Shown here piece by piece: positions 1 to 8,023 of a stretch of DNA of 64,000 nt (the stretch's first letter is position 1; each line of letters opens with the position of its first letter). The notes under the pieces were generated by a model. It was given only the letters and a program-made list of their open reading frames with translations, had not been told where the DNA came from and searched no databases. The stretch lies in contig JBCDAV010000026.1 of assembly GCA_039184865.1 (NCBI GenBank), forward strand, positions 1-64,000. The letters run 5' to 3'. Source of the stretch: Thermohalobaculum sp039184865 (GTDB taxonomy: Bacteria > Pseudomonadota > Alphaproteobacteria > Rhodobacterales > Rhodobacteraceae). Both the position numbers and the translations under genes were made by a program.

Positions 1-809
1 CCGCCACGCAGCTTGTTGACGACGAGCGTGGCCAGAGCCTCGCCGTCGACGTCTTCGGCGATGATCAGGAGCGGCTTGCCCGACAGGATGACGGTCTCGA
101 GCAGCGGGACCATCGGCTGGAGCGAGGAGAGCTTCTTCTCGTGCAGCAGAACGAGGCAGTCCTCGAGTTCCGCGACCATCTTGTCAGCGTTGGTGATAAA
201 GTACGGGCTCAGGTAGCCGCGGTCGAACTGCATGCCTTCGACGACCTCGGTCTCGGTCTCGAGTCCCTTGTTCTCCTCGACGGTGATCACACCCTCGTTG
301 CCGACCTTCTGCATCGCGTCCGCGATCTGCGTGCCGATTTCGGTCTCGCCGTTTGCCGAGATCGAGCCGACCTTCGCGACTTCGTCACTGTCTGCGACCG
401 GGCGAGAGCCTGCCTTGATGTCTTCGACGATCTTGGCGACAGCCTTGTCGATGCCGCGCTTCAGGTCCATCGGGTTCATGCCAGCAGCGACCGACTTCAT
501 GCCTTCGCTGACGATTGCCTGGGCCAGGACCGTGGCGGTCGTCGTGCCGTCACCGGCTTCGTCGTTGGTGCGCGATGCGACTTCGCGGACCATCTGGGCG
601 CCCATGTTCTCGAACTTGTCTTCCAGTTCGATTTCCTTGGCAACGGTCACGCCGTCCTTGGTGATGCGCGGTGCGCCGAACGATTTGTCGAGAACGACGT
701 TGCGGCCTTTCGGGCCGAGCGTCACCTTCACCGCGTTCGCCAGCGTGTTGACGCCTGCGATCATGCGGTTGCGGGCATCGGTTTCGAACTTGACGTCTTT
801 AGCAGCCAT
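1..809 (-). CDS. groEL: GroEL chaperonin (60 kDa), N-terminal part, truncated by window edge
   Basis: ATP-driven cytoplasmic protein-folding chamber that works with GroES. The first 269 residues are visible, starting MAAKDVKF. They include the conserved VTLGPKGRNVVLDKSFGAP stretch (about 29-47) and the ATPase motif GDGTTTATVL (about 86-95), whose first Asp is catalytic in the family. The start ATG at 809 is preceded by an AGGAG site. The reading frame runs open to base 1, so roughly the C-terminal half (a full GroEL is about 545 residues) lies outside the window. It follows groES by 52 nt on the same strand and should share its CIRCE-controlled promoter. Identity is certain. Confidence 0.98.
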   Translation of the reverse strand, partial: MAAKDVKFETDARNRMIAGVNTLANAVKVTLGPKGRNVVLDKSFGAPRITKDGVTVAKEIELEDKFENMGAQMVREVASRTNDEAGDGTTTATVLAQAIVSEGMKSVAAGMNPMDLKRGIDKAVAKIVEDIKAGSRPVADSDEVAKVGSISANGETEIGTQIADAMQKVGNEGVITVEENKGLETETEVVEGMQFDRGYLSPYFITNADKMVAELEDCLVLLHEKKLSSLQPMVPLLETVILSGKPLLIIAEDVDGEALATLVVNKLRG

Positions 810-861
810 AGTGTGGTGCTCCTGTCAGTAGAGTTTCGTTGGAGAGGTATCCGGCGACGGC

Positions 862-1149
862 TCAGGCCATCGTGCCCAGGATGTCGCTCTCTTTCATGAT
901 CAACAGGTCTTCGCCGTCGATCTTGACTTCGGTGCCCGACCATTTGCCGAACAGGATCTTGTCGCCGGCCTTGACCGACATCGGGATCAGTTCGCCCGAA
1001 TCCTTGCGCGCGCCCTCGCCAGCGGAGACGACTTCGCCTTCCTGCGGCTTCTCCTTTGCGCTGTCGGGGATGATCAGACCGCCGGAGGTTTTTTCGTCGC
1101 TCTCGGTGCGGCGGACCAGCACGCGGTCGTGCAGAGGGGTGAAATTCAT
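862..1149 (-). CDS. groES: GroES co-chaperonin (10 kDa)
   Basis: Heptameric lid of the GroEL chamber. The 95-residue product starts MNFTPLHDRVLVRR and carries the mobile loop that docks on GroEL (EKTSGGLIIPDSA, about 18-33) and the usual beta-barrel core ending in KESDILGTMA. I chose the ATG at 1149 because it has a GGGAG site just upstream and gives the normal GroES length. A longer in-frame start at 1215 would add 22 residues that no GroES has and would run through the 5' leader. It is the first gene of groES-groEL, downstream of the CIRCE operator at 1205-1231. Confidence 0.98.
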   Translation of the reverse strand: MNFTPLHDRVLVRRTESDEKTSGGLIIPDSAKEKPQEGEVVSAGEGARKDSGELIPMSVKAGDKILFGKWSGTEVKIDGEDLLIMKESDILGTMA

Positions 1150-1204
1150 GGAAGCGCTCCCTATTTGCGTTTTCCAGTTGTTCCGAACTTTCCGGGGGAG
1201 GCTG

Positions 1205-1231
1205 TTAGCACTCAAGAGAAAAGAGTGCCAG
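1205..1231 (-). promoter_or_regulatory. CIRCE operator (HrcA binding site) of groESL
   Basis: Inverted repeat TTAGCACTC, then 9 nt, then GAGTGCCAG. The left arm is identical to the CIRCE consensus and the right arm matches at 7 of 9 positions (consensus GAGTGCTAA). It lies 55 bp upstream of the groES start, in the transcribed leader. HrcA repressor is known to bind CIRCE and to be released on heat shock. hrcA is not in this window. Confidence 0.93.
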
Positions 1232-1247
1232 TCACCCGGCGACAGCG

Positions 1248-1276
1248 CACTTAGTAGGAGCGCGCGGCGCTGTCAA
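1248..1276 (-). promoter_or_regulatory. Probable sigma-70-type promoter of groESL
   Basis: On the minus strand a perfect TTGACA (bases 1276-1271) is followed by a 17-nt spacer and TAAGTG (1253-1248). The -35 element is ideal and the -10 weak. The predicted start would fall just before the CIRCE element, the normal arrangement for HrcA control. No separate RpoH promoter was recognised. Confidence 0.5.
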
Positions 1277-1338
1277 CTGACTGGGCTGGAAATAATTGCT
1301 GGGAGCAACCGACTGGCGCGACGCGCCAAGCCGGAGTG

Positions 1339-1731
1339 TCAGAGCGTCGCGAGATGGAATGACAAGCGGCTCAGCCGGGCTGGCGGCAGATCGCGCAGCT
1401 TTCGATGATCGAACTTCTTTTGAAGCGATGTAGAGCTGCGGCCGTCGATGAACTTCATCGGCCAGATCCGGAATGCCGGGCTGGCGAGATCGTTCTCGGC
1501 GAGAACCTCGACATCCGTGTGCCGGTCATCCCGGGAAATCGTTTCAAAGAGCGATTGGATCGTCTCGTCCGGGCCCTCGATGACCTGAAAGAAGGTGTCG
1601 CCGCCGTAATAGAGAGCCCCGGTGACCTTCTGCGCCTCGTTGCGCTTTACGGAAGCTTCCCAAAGCTCCACGAGGTCGTGGTCCGACATTCGCTGCGTTG
1701 CGGAGCTGACATAAACCAGGCTCGTGAACAT
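1339..1731 (-). CDS. BLUF-domain blue-light sensor, canonical
   Basis: Short (130 aa) stand-alone BLUF protein that should bind FAD and switch on blue light. Conserved photocycle residues are present: Tyr7 (LVYVSS), Asn31 (KRNEAQKVTG), Gln49 (FFQVIEG) and the Trp-Pro-Met segment (IWPMKF, about 89). There is no fused effector domain, so output must go through a partner protein. I chose ATG 1731 because a GGGGGAAA site precedes it and the start aligns without gaps with the neighbouring paralogue; a longer ORF start at 1782 adds 17 unlikely residues. It follows the second BLUF gene on the same strand with a 125-nt gap. Confidence 0.9.
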   Translation of the reverse strand: MFTSLVYVSSATQRMSDHDLVELWEASVKRNEAQKVTGALYYGGDTFFQVIEGPDETIQSLFETISRDDRHTDVEVLAENDLASPAFRIWPMKFIDGRSSTSLQKKFDHRKLRDLPPARLSRLSFHLATL

Positions 1732-1856
1732 TGCATTTCCCCCGATGCAACCGATGCCGACGTTCGGTCCGCTTCGACGCACGGTTCTTGCGCTGGTGCC
1801 GAGTTACTATAGGCGCGCTTTCCTAAGTCGTCGTAAACGCGCCGGAAGGCACGTTT

Positions 1857-2249
1857 TCAGATCGTCAGGAGTTGCAGGGTCAGCGCGTTGACATGCGCCA
1901 CCGGACACTCGGCCAGAACCTCGGGATCAAAGCGCGTTCGCAGGCCATCGGATCGGCGGCCATCGATGAACTTCATCGGCCAACCGCGAAAGGCGGGGCT
2001 GGGAATGTCGTTCTCGGCAAGAACCTCGACATCGCGATGACGACCGTCGGTCTTGATGATTTCGAACAGCGAGTCGATCAGCAGCGCGTCGCCCTCGAGG
2101 ACGTGAAAGAACAGCTCGCCGCTGAAGAAGAGTGCGCCGGTGATGTCGAGCGCCTCGTTGTTGCGCGCGGAGATCTCCCAGATGCGGACGAGATCATAGT
2201 CCGAGATCTCGCGCGCCGGGCGGCTGCAATATATCAGGCTATAGGGCAC
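1857..2249 (-). CDS. BLUF-domain protein with His in place of the photoactive Gln
   Basis: Paralogue of the downstream BLUF gene, also 130 aa and alignable to it without gaps. The flavin-side Tyr7 (LIYCS), Asn31 (RNNEALDITG) and Trp-Pro-Met are kept. The Gln whose hydrogen-bond flip drives the BLUF photocycle is His49 (FFHVLEG; codon CAC at 2105-2103). From work on the family, Gln substitutions usually abolish or alter the red-shifted signalling state, so this copy may be light-blind, differently tuned or a dimer partner. I chose the GTG at 2249 because AGGAG lies 6-7 nt upstream; the ATG at 2303 has no such site. Confidence 0.87.
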   Translation of the reverse strand: MPYSLIYCSRPAREISDYDLVRIWEISARNNEALDITGALFFSGELFFHVLEGDALLIDSLFEIIKTDGRHRDVEVLAENDIPSPAFRGWPMKFIDGRRSDGLRTRFDPEVLAECPVAHVNALTLQLLTI

Positions 2250-2426
2250 TGACGCTCTCCTGCCGCCGCAGCGGATCGGCGCGGAACGGTTCCCGCCATC
2301 CATGGCTTTCGACGGAGAGATATCGTTAATCGCGAACAGCTAACCCCGGATTAAGATGGCGGGGACGCGGCGGTAGGGCCATCATCCTCTGCAGAAGAAC
2401 ATCCGCGGGTCAGTGCGTCAGAGGCA

Positions 2427-2702
2427 TCAATGCACCGTGATCTCGTGATCGGTAAATCTGAACTCCGTCGGACGGATCAGCCCGCAATGCGCCACCCTGA
2501 CGGAGTGGAGCGGCCCGTCGAGTTCCCGGCCCCAGAAGTCGAGGAATTTTTTAAGTTCGGGGAATTCGGGCGCGAGATCGTAATTCTGCCAGATGAAGGT
2601 CTGGAGCACGCTGAGCGCGTCCGGCATGCGATAGGTGATCTCTGCGGTTGCCAGCGAATATCCATCCAACTGGCGGCGAAAGTCTGCATCGACCTTGGTC
2701 AT
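2427..2702 (-). CDS. usg: Usg family protein
   Basis: Small 91-residue protein of the Usg-like family, found mainly in alphaproteobacteria. Recognised by the segments LDGYSLATAEITYRMPD, QTFIWQNYDLAPEFPELKKFL and GPLHSVRVAHCGLI, which together span the whole family length. No biochemical function is established; the name comes from a gene upstream of a tryptophan-biosynthesis locus in another species. It has no signal peptide or membrane segment. No trp genes occur in this window. The ribosome-binding site is weak (GAGGCG). Confidence 0.88.
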   Translation of the reverse strand: MTKVDADFRRQLDGYSLATAEITYRMPDALSVLQTFIWQNYDLAPEFPELKKFLDFWGRELDGPLHSVRVAHCGLIRPTEFRFTDHEITVH

Positions 2703-3018
2703 TCAACGCCTCGACAAATCTCCTTTTTGTTTTGCGCAGCTACCGCGACGCGCGTTTCGGCACTGTCCCACGGAACTCCGGCCCAGTTACGGTGCCAGAA
2801 TTTCCTTAACAACACAGTCTTGCGCAAAAAATTTCTTTGCGGATAATTCACGCATTCCATCAAAATCGTCTCGTGAACATGCGTGATCGGAGATCTTGCG
2901 CGTAATTCACGTATTGGTTGTTGACGTACTCGGCGATTTCCCGGATTCTTGCGTTTGGCTTGTGAGAAGGCCTGCGCGCCGCCATCGGGTTGCGGTTCGG
3001 AGTGTGTACGGGGACGGG
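2703..3018. other. A+T-richer divergent intergenic region
   Basis: This 316-bp gap between usg (leftward) and the hydrolase gene (rightward) is clearly A+T-richer than its flanks (for example the run caaaaaatttc around 2824-2834). It holds the direct repeat listed separately. Several short ORFs cross it (for example a 63-codon ORF at 2860-3051 on the minus strand), but none has a convincing start site and I do not call them. It probably carries promoters for both flanking genes. Confidence 0.5.
2839..2915. repeat. Imperfect 18-bp direct repeat
   Basis: GCGGATAATTCACGCATT (2839-2856) recurs as GCGCGTAATTCACGTATT (2898-2915): 15 of 18 identical, start-to-start distance 59 bp. The core TAATTCACG is identical in both. 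It lies in the divergent region upstream of the hydrolase gene, so it could be a pair of operator sites, but no regulator is identified. Confidence 0.45.
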
Positions 3019-3843
3019 ATGGTTGGCTTCGATTGGCATGGCTCCGGTCATCAGTTCCTGAAGATCGACGGCGTTGCGCTCGAAGCGCGTGCGTGGGGTC
3101 CGCCACCGTCAGCCGCCTGCACGATAATCCTGCTGCACGAGGGGCTCGGCAGCGTCGCGATGTGGCGCGATTTTCCGCAGGCACTCGCCGACCGGACAGA
3201 TTGCGGAGTACTCGCGTACTCGCGCCAGGGATACGGCGCGTCCGATGCGTGCGCCCTGCCACGGCCTTTGGACTACATGGAGCGGGAGGCACGCGATGTG
3301 CTCGGGCCCGTTCTTGATGCTTCCGGGGTTCGGCAAGCGGTCCTGTTCGGGCATTCCGACGGGGGCTCGATCGCGGCCCTTTACGCGGGCTTCAAACCCG
3401 ACCCAAGGGTCCGCGGCATTGTCCTGATGGCACCGCACTTCTTCGTCGAGGATGTCTCGATCCATGCGATCGAGCGCGCCCGCGCGGCCTGGCGCGAAAC
3501 CGATCTGCCCGTCCGGCTTGGCAAGTACCATACAAGACCCGAGATCGCCTTTCGCGGCTGGAACAATGCCTGGCTGAACCCGGGATTTCGCGCCTGGGAT
3601 ATCCGCGATGCGCTCGCAGAGCTTCGGGTGCCCTGCCTGGCCATTCAGGGACATCAGGACCCGTACGGCACCGCGGCTCAGGTGAAGATCATTGAGGAGC
3701 GCAGCCCCTCACCCGTTGCGATCCATCTGCTCGACGACTGCGAGCACAGCCCGCATCGCGAGCAATCCGAGCGCACCTTGGCGCTGATCGCCGATTTCGT
3801 CCGAAGTCTTGATCCTGCGTCCGGCGCAGAGGTTGCACCGTGA
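3019..3843 (+). CDS. Alpha/beta-fold hydrolase
   Basis: Cytoplasmic serine hydrolase of 274 aa. The nucleophile elbow is GHSDGG (Ser113), the oxyanion-loop motif is LHEGLGS (39-45), the acid is probably Asp214 (GHQDPYG) and the base His243 or His246 (CEHSPHRE). The substrate is unknown; the family includes small ester, lactone and thioester hydrolases. ATG 3019 is preceded by GGGGACGGG; an upstream in-frame start at 2896 would add 41 residues with no counterpart in the fold. The stop overlaps the GTG start of the next gene (GTGA), so the two are translationally coupled. Confidence 0.88.
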   Translation: MVGFDWHGSGHQFLKIDGVALEARAWGPPPSAACTIILLHEGLGSVAMWRDFPQALADRTDCGVLAYSRQGYGASDACALPRPLDYMEREARDVLGPVLDASGVRQAVLFGHSDGGSIAALYAGFKPDPRVRGIVLMAPHFFVEDVSIHAIERARAAWRETDLPVRLGKYHTRPEIAFRGWNNAWLNPGFRAWDIRDALAELRVPCLAIQGHQDPYGTAAQVKIIEERSPSPVAIHLLDDCEHSPHREQSERTLALIADFVRSLDPASGAEVAP

Positions 3844-4340
3844 GTCGCTGGCCCCATCCGAAGGATGCGCATATTCCGGGCCGGACGCCACGTCCGACCG
3901 AGTCCCCCGCCTATGACGCGACCGCCGATGCGCCCGTCTACACGGTCGACCGGATGTGGTCAGAGAACGAGACCTATCTCTACGGCATCGAAATCTACAA
4001 CGCCGGCTTTTTCTGGGAAGCGCAGGAGGTCTGGGAGCCGGTCTGGATGCGCGCTGCGGGGAACAGCCGCGAACGTCTGCTCCTACAGGGTCTGATCCAG
4101 TTGACCAATGCCTGCCTCAAGATCGCGATGGAGCACCCAACAGCCGCGCTTCGCCTGCTGGATGTCGCCGAATGCAAGCTCTCGGACGCAGCGCAGAAAT
4201 GCCCCACGCTGATGGGGCTAAACCTGCCCGATCTGCAAACGTCTGTCGGCAGCTTCAATGCGGCGGTTCGAGGGGCGGATCCGGAACAGGCAACCTGTCT
4301 TCTGTGCCAGCGGCCGGTTCTGGTCACCTGCGCGAGATAA
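3840..4340 (+). CDS. DUF309 domain protein
   Basis: 166-residue protein with the helical DUF309 core: YLYGIEIYNAGFFWEAQEVWEPVW (about 46-69) followed by LLLQGLIQLTNACLK. Families with this core usually have FWEAHEVWE; here the conserved His is Gln. Function is unknown. It starts with GTG overlapping the hydrolase stop by 4 nt. The N-terminal 35 residues are proline-rich and look disordered. Confidence 0.82.
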   Translation: MSRWPHPKDAHIPGRTPRPTESPAYDATADAPVYTVDRMWSENETYLYGIEIYNAGFFWEAQEVWEPVWMRAAGNSRERLLLQGLIQLTNACLKIAMEHPTAALRLLDVAECKLSDAAQKCPTLMGLNLPDLQTSVGSFNAAVRGADPEQATCLLCQRPVLVTCAR

Positions 4341-4396
4341 GTAGCCCGCCCGCCGCGAGTTCAGTCCGGTTCCAGGATCTTGCCAAAGTTCGGGTA

Positions 4397-5350
4397 TCAG
4401 GCCGTGGCCCTTGCCAGGCGATCCCAGCCAACCATCCTGATGACGTGCCAATAGTTCGGCGCCAGGGTCATCCGGTCCTTGTAGCCCTTCTCGATCAGCA
4501 GCCGATGCATCTTCGGGAGTTGCCAGCACGGCACATGCATCAGCAGGTGATGTTCAAGGTGATAGTTCACCCAGTACGGCGCGAAGAAAAGCGCCGTGAC
4601 CGGATCGGCATAGGTCGTGCGCACGTTGCCGAACGGATCGTCCTTGTCGGGCACCATCGCGTGCTCGGCGATATTGCGCACGCGGATCACGAACTGATTC
4701 CAGGTGAGCAGGGGCAGCGCCCAGAAGGCGAACCAGTACCACCAGTCGCCGATTGCCCAGAAAACGGCAAAGATGATGAAGTTGCAGAATACGCCCGGCC
4801 GCAGGTCTTCGGACTGGAAGGTCTGAGCCATCTTTGCGCCTTCGATCGCGTCCTCATCGAAACCGAGTTGCAGCGCCCGGCGAAACTGCGCGAGACGCAG
4901 CTTGTAGCCGGTCTGCCCGGTCAGATCGCGGGTGAACTTCCGCTTCAGACTGTCCCGTGTCGTCGGAAACTTCGCGGAAAGCGGAAGGTCGGGATCCTTC
5001 TCGGTCTGGGTGAACCTGTGGTGGGTCAGGTGATAGGTCCGGTAGGAGGTCATCTCGGCCAGGATCGGTCTCGCGCAGAGCCATTGCGACACCCACTCGT
5101 TGATCCGGCGCGTCTTGAAGAGAGCGACATGCGCGCCCTCGTGCATCAGGATGGCAAAGCCGAGCTGTCGCGACCCGATCAGCATCACCGCCAGCACGAA
5201 GGTCAGGACCGAGGGATACCACGCGAAAAGCAAAACCGCCGCAAGGATGACACCCCAGCAGTGCAGCACGAGTGCGGCGCCCATCCAGTCGGACCGGCGC
5301 GCCAGGGCCCGGATTTCCTGCGTGGTGAAAACGTCTTTTCCCGGTGTCAC
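4397..5350 (-). CDS. Membrane fatty acid desaturase family protein
   Basis: Integral-membrane di-iron desaturase or hydroxylase of 317 aa. The three histidine boxes are intact: HEGAH (70-74), HLTHH (107-111) and HLEHH (264-268). Hydrophobic helices lie around 24-65 and 188-220. Members insert double bonds or hydroxyl groups in acyl chains, sphingolipids or carotenoids; the substrate cannot be fixed from sequence. It starts with GTG at 5350 behind a strong AAGGAGG site. It converges with the DUF309 gene (56-nt gap) and diverges from the ATPase gene across 243 bp in which I see no clear element. Confidence 0.9.
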   Translation of the reverse strand: MTPGKDVFTTQEIRALARRSDWMGAALVLHCWGVILAAVLLFAWYPSVLTFVLAVMLIGSRQLGFAILMHEGAHVALFKTRRINEWVSQWLCARPILAEMTSYRTYHLTHHRFTQTEKDPDLPLSAKFPTTRDSLKRKFTRDLTGQTGYKLRLAQFRRALQLGFDEDAIEGAKMAQTFQSEDLRPGVFCNFIIFAVFWAIGDWWYWFAFWALPLLTWNQFVIRVRNIAEHAMVPDKDDPFGNVRTTYADPVTALFFAPYWVNYHLEHHLLMHVPCWQLPKMHRLLIEKGYKDRMTLAPNYWHVIRMVGWDRLARATA

Positions 5351-5593
5351 GGCTTCCTCCTTGGCAAAGTCATACCATCGAGACGAAAGGGCCTCAAACC
5401 AGATATGCGAACGTTTGGGTCAGCCGTCGCAGGCTTGGGGCCAGAGTGAATGATCAGGGCCGGTGTTGCAGCGGGACGTTTCGAAACCGCATCGGAGCCG
5501 ATCGCGCAGCACCAGGCGCGCTGACCAAATCTCGCGGCTTGGCTTGATGAGCATTTCTGCTAGGAGGGCCGAACGAGACGCCGAGGCCCAACC

Positions 5594-6463
5594 ATGATCT
5601 ACCAATCGCCCGATGCTTACCTGTCCGCGCCGCGCAAGGCGGTGGCGCTTTTCGGGATGTCAGGGCTCGGCAAGACGCGGATCGCCAATGTGCTGCGCAG
5701 CAACGGCAACTGGTTCCACTACTCGGTCGATTACCGGATCGGCACCCGCTACATGGGCGAGCACATTGCCGACAATTTCAAGCGCGCGGCGATGCAGACC
5801 CCGTTCCTGCGCGAGTTGCTGATGACCGACTCGGTCTCGATCAAGTCGAACCTGACCTTCGAGAACCTCGCCCCTCTCAGCACCTATCTCGGCAAACCGG
5901 GGGACCCTGCCAAGGGCGGTATTCCATTCGATGAATATGTCAATCGGCAGCGCCAGCACCGGACCGCCGAGGAAGCGGCAATGCAGGACACGGTGCACTT
6001 CATCGACCGAGCCGAACAGATCTACGGCTATCCGCACTTCCTCTGCGATACATCGGGATCGCTTTGCGAGGTGGTCGACCCCGAGGATCCGAACGATCCG
6101 ATCCTCTCACGGCTCGTCGACCATGTGCTGCTGGTGCAGATCCGGGGCACCGAGGCAGACGCCGACGAACTGGTGCGCCGCTTCGTCAAGGCGCCGAAGC
6201 CGATGTACTACCCGGAAGCCTTTCTGCGCGCGTCCTGGGATGCGTATCTCTCGGAAAAGTCGACGTCGGACGATGCCGTCGATCCCGATGAGTTCATCCG
6301 GTACGGTTTCCGCCGTCTGCTGACGCATCGGCTGCCGCGCTATGACGCGATTGCGCGGAACTGGGGACTGTCGGTCTCGGCCGCAGATATTTCAGCGGTT
6401 CAGAACGCCGATGACTTCGATGCGCTGATCTCTCGAGCGCTCTCGGAGCAAGCCGCTAACTGA
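5594..6463 (+). CDS. P-loop ATPase of unknown function
   Basis: Soluble 289-aa protein with a Walker A motif, GMSGLGKT (21-28), close to the N terminus. Further conserved-looking segments are HYSVDYRIGTRYMGEHI and FLCDTSGSLCEVVDPED. It resembles small nucleotide-binding ATPases or kinases common in alphaproteobacteria, but no specific substrate is known to me. It converges with the downstream coiled-coil gene with only 12 nt between the stops. It starts at ATG 5594 with a modest GAGG site. Confidence 0.8.
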   Translation: MIYQSPDAYLSAPRKAVALFGMSGLGKTRIANVLRSNGNWFHYSVDYRIGTRYMGEHIADNFKRAAMQTPFLRELLMTDSVSIKSNLTFENLAPLSTYLGKPGDPAKGGIPFDEYVNRQRQHRTAEEAAMQDTVHFIDRAEQIYGYPHFLCDTSGSLCEVVDPEDPNDPILSRLVDHVLLVQIRGTEADADELVRRFVKAPKPMYYPEAFLRASWDAYLSEKSTSDDAVDPDEFIRYGFRRLLTHRLPRYDAIARNWGLSVSAADISAVQNADDFDALISRALSEQAAN

Positions 6464-6475
6464 GGCACCGCGCCG

Positions 6476-6844
6476 TCAGGTCAGAAAGCCGATGATCTTG
6501 TCGATCGGCTTGATCGCCTTGTCGACCATCTTCTTGACCGACTTCAGGCGATCGGCTGCCTGTTGGATCCGGTCGGCCTCTTTGCGTACATCGACGGTGC
6601 CCTTGCGGATCGTCTCGAAATCCGCCTTGACCTGCGGGTCGTTCAGCATTGAGTCGGTCAGGTCCTTGATGCGTTTCCCGCGAATTCGACGGATCTGCTT
6701 GGTGATCCGGTCGATCTCGGCGTCCAGTGCATCGATGCGGTTCTGATCCGATGCCGTCAGCAACTCCTCCTCAAGCTCAAAGCGCCCGTCGAACAGGGAG
6801 TCGAGCAGCGTGCCTTGATCGTTTTTCAGCTTCTGCGTGGACAT
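6476..6844 (-). CDS. Small coiled-coil protein, function unknown
   Basis: 122-residue, highly charged protein with no signal peptide or membrane segment. Heptad-like helices run about 20-60 and 70-115 (for example ALDAEIDRITKQIRRIRGKR, and KEADRIQQAADRLKSVKKMV). It starts with ATG after a GGAGG site and lies 12 nt behind the lipoprotein gene on the same strand, so the pair are probably one operon. I recognise no family. Given its partner, it may interact with a lipoprotein-linked process, but that is inference. Confidence 0.7.
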   Translation of the reverse strand: MSTQKLKNDQGTLLDSLFDGRFELEEELLTASDQNRIDALDAEIDRITKQIRRIRGKRIKDLTDSMLNDPQVKADFETIRKGTVDVRKEADRIQQAADRLKSVKKMVDKAIKPIDKIIGFLT

Positions 6845-6856
6845 CTCGACCTCCGT

Positions 6857-7900
6857 CTAGAGATTGGCACCGAAGGCGTTTGCGGCGTCCTTGACAGCCT
6901 CACCGAGGCCCTTGAGGTTTTCGGCGGCGTTCTTGGCCAGTTCGAAATTGTCAGGATCGGCGATGGCATCGGCCAATGCCTGATGGGCGCGCCCGACATC
7001 CGCGTAGCTTGCACCTCCGCCGACCAGGGTCGATGCATAGGCCTTGTACTCCGCCATGCGCGCGATCGCGGCACTCTGGCGGCGCTCGCGCTCGGCGCGC
7101 GACGCGTTTCTGGGCAGGTTGCGCAAGTCGCGCACCGCCTGCCGCACTGCATCGGACTGGGCGTCCAGCAGATCGGCCCGCAACTCAGGCTCGACCTCTG
7201 CAAGGCGTTGTGTCATCCGCTGGATCGCACCGTTGCTGCCCTCGACCACGTCGACCAGCGTCCGGTATTTCGCCCGTTCGAACGACGCAATCCGGGCTTC
7301 GGCGTAGAGCGACGCGAGCGCCGAGATCGGTCCGGCGACGTCAATGTCAAGCTCGGCGCGGTCGCGCAGCTTTTCCCCGGCCTTGGTGAGAGAGTCCGCC
7401 ATGTCCGAGGCCGCCGTGCGCAGGGCATCCTGATCTTCGGCCTCGGTCAGGTTCGCCAGCGCCGATCCGTAGGCCGTGATGGACGAGGCATAGGTCAGCA
7501 GGCTGCGGTCGAACTTCTTCACGCTTACGGGCCGCGCGTCTGCCGGTGCCAGCCCGGCGCGGCGCTCGGTCAGCGCACAGCTTTCGAGCAACTGGTTGCG
7601 GCGTTCGATTTCGGCTTTCCGGGCGTCCTTGTCGGTCGCGTCCGGCAGCGGTTCTGTCAGATCGCGGGACAGCCGCCCGCACCGAGGCGACAGGTTGAAA
7701 TCCCAGCCCTCGCGGATGCGCACGCGGTCGCGCTCGGCCTGGGCCGAGGCATCGATCCGGTCATACAACTGGACCCAGACCTGCTCCACTCCGCTGGCGG
7801 AACTGGCGAAACTGGCCGTTTCCTTCTCGAAGACCTGTGCACCGCATCCGGCCAACGCAATCATCGTAACGGCAGCCGCCGCCGCGCGAATTCTTCGCAT
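6857..7900 (-). CDS. Helical lipoprotein, function unknown
   Basis: 347-aa exported lipoprotein. The N terminus is MRRIRAAAAAVTMIALAGCGAQ with lipobox LAGC (Cys at about 19). The mature part is almost entirely helical and charged (Ala, Arg, Glu, Asp-rich), with one internal Cys near RCGRLSRDL and another near LLESCAL. No catalytic motif is seen. I chose ATG 7900 over the TTG five codons upstream because GAGGGAG precedes it. Transcribed ahead of the coiled-coil gene with 12 nt between them and divergent from metA. Confidence 0.78.
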   Translation of the reverse strand: MRRIRAAAAAVTMIALAGCGAQVFEKETASFASSASGVEQVWVQLYDRIDASAQAERDRVRIREGWDFNLSPRCGRLSRDLTEPLPDATDKDARKAEIERRNQLLESCALTERRAGLAPADARPVSVKKFDRSLLTYASSITAYGSALANLTEAEDQDALRTAASDMADSLTKAGEKLRDRAELDIDVAGPISALASLYAEARIASFERAKYRTLVDVVEGSNGAIQRMTQRLAEVEPELRADLLDAQSDAVRQAVRDLRNLPRNASRAERERRQSAAIARMAEYKAYASTLVGGGASYADVGRAHQALADAIADPDNFELAKNAAENLKGLGEAVKDAANAFGANL

Positions 7901-7971
7901 GAAGCTCTCCCTCAATGACGAAAATTCTATCAGAGCGACCCGAGTGTTACAATCAATGCGGCTTTACCAGA

Positions 7972-7998
7972 GGTCGCCGAGAGCTTATCTCGACGGCC
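7972..7998 (+). promoter_or_regulatory. Strong hairpin in the metA leader
   Basis: Bases 7972-7982 pair with 7988-7998: GGTCG-C-CGAGA, loop GCTTA, then TCTCG-A-CGGCC (ten pairs including one G-T, and one C-A mismatch). It ends 25 nt before the metA ATG and is not followed by a T run, so it is not a plain terminator. I could not match it to the SAM-II riboswitch usual upstream of alphaproteobacterial metA. A role in metA attenuation or RNA stability is inference. Confidence 0.4.
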
Positions 7999-8023
7999 TA
8001 CGCGACAGGAGCCCGCAAGAGAC

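Noticed and set aside
2860..3051. Possible small gene (63 codons, minus) upstream of usg
   Set aside because: It overlaps the start and leader of the hydrolase gene, has no ribosome-binding site and no recognised homologue; left uncalled although its C-terminal part reads plausibly.
3956..5449. Plus-strand ORF of 497 codons spanning DUF309 and the desaturase
   Set aside because: Crosses two well-supported genes in other frames; no site and no domain.
6815..7918. Plus-strand ORF of 367 codons opposite the lipoprotein gene
   Set aside because: The minus-strand frame has lipobox, ribosome-binding site and operon context; the plus frame reads as shadow.
7901..8023. SAM-II riboswitch upstream of metA
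   Set aside because: Expected core elements (GATTT-type loop, later GCTAAA followed by purines) are not present; only a different hairpin is seen.
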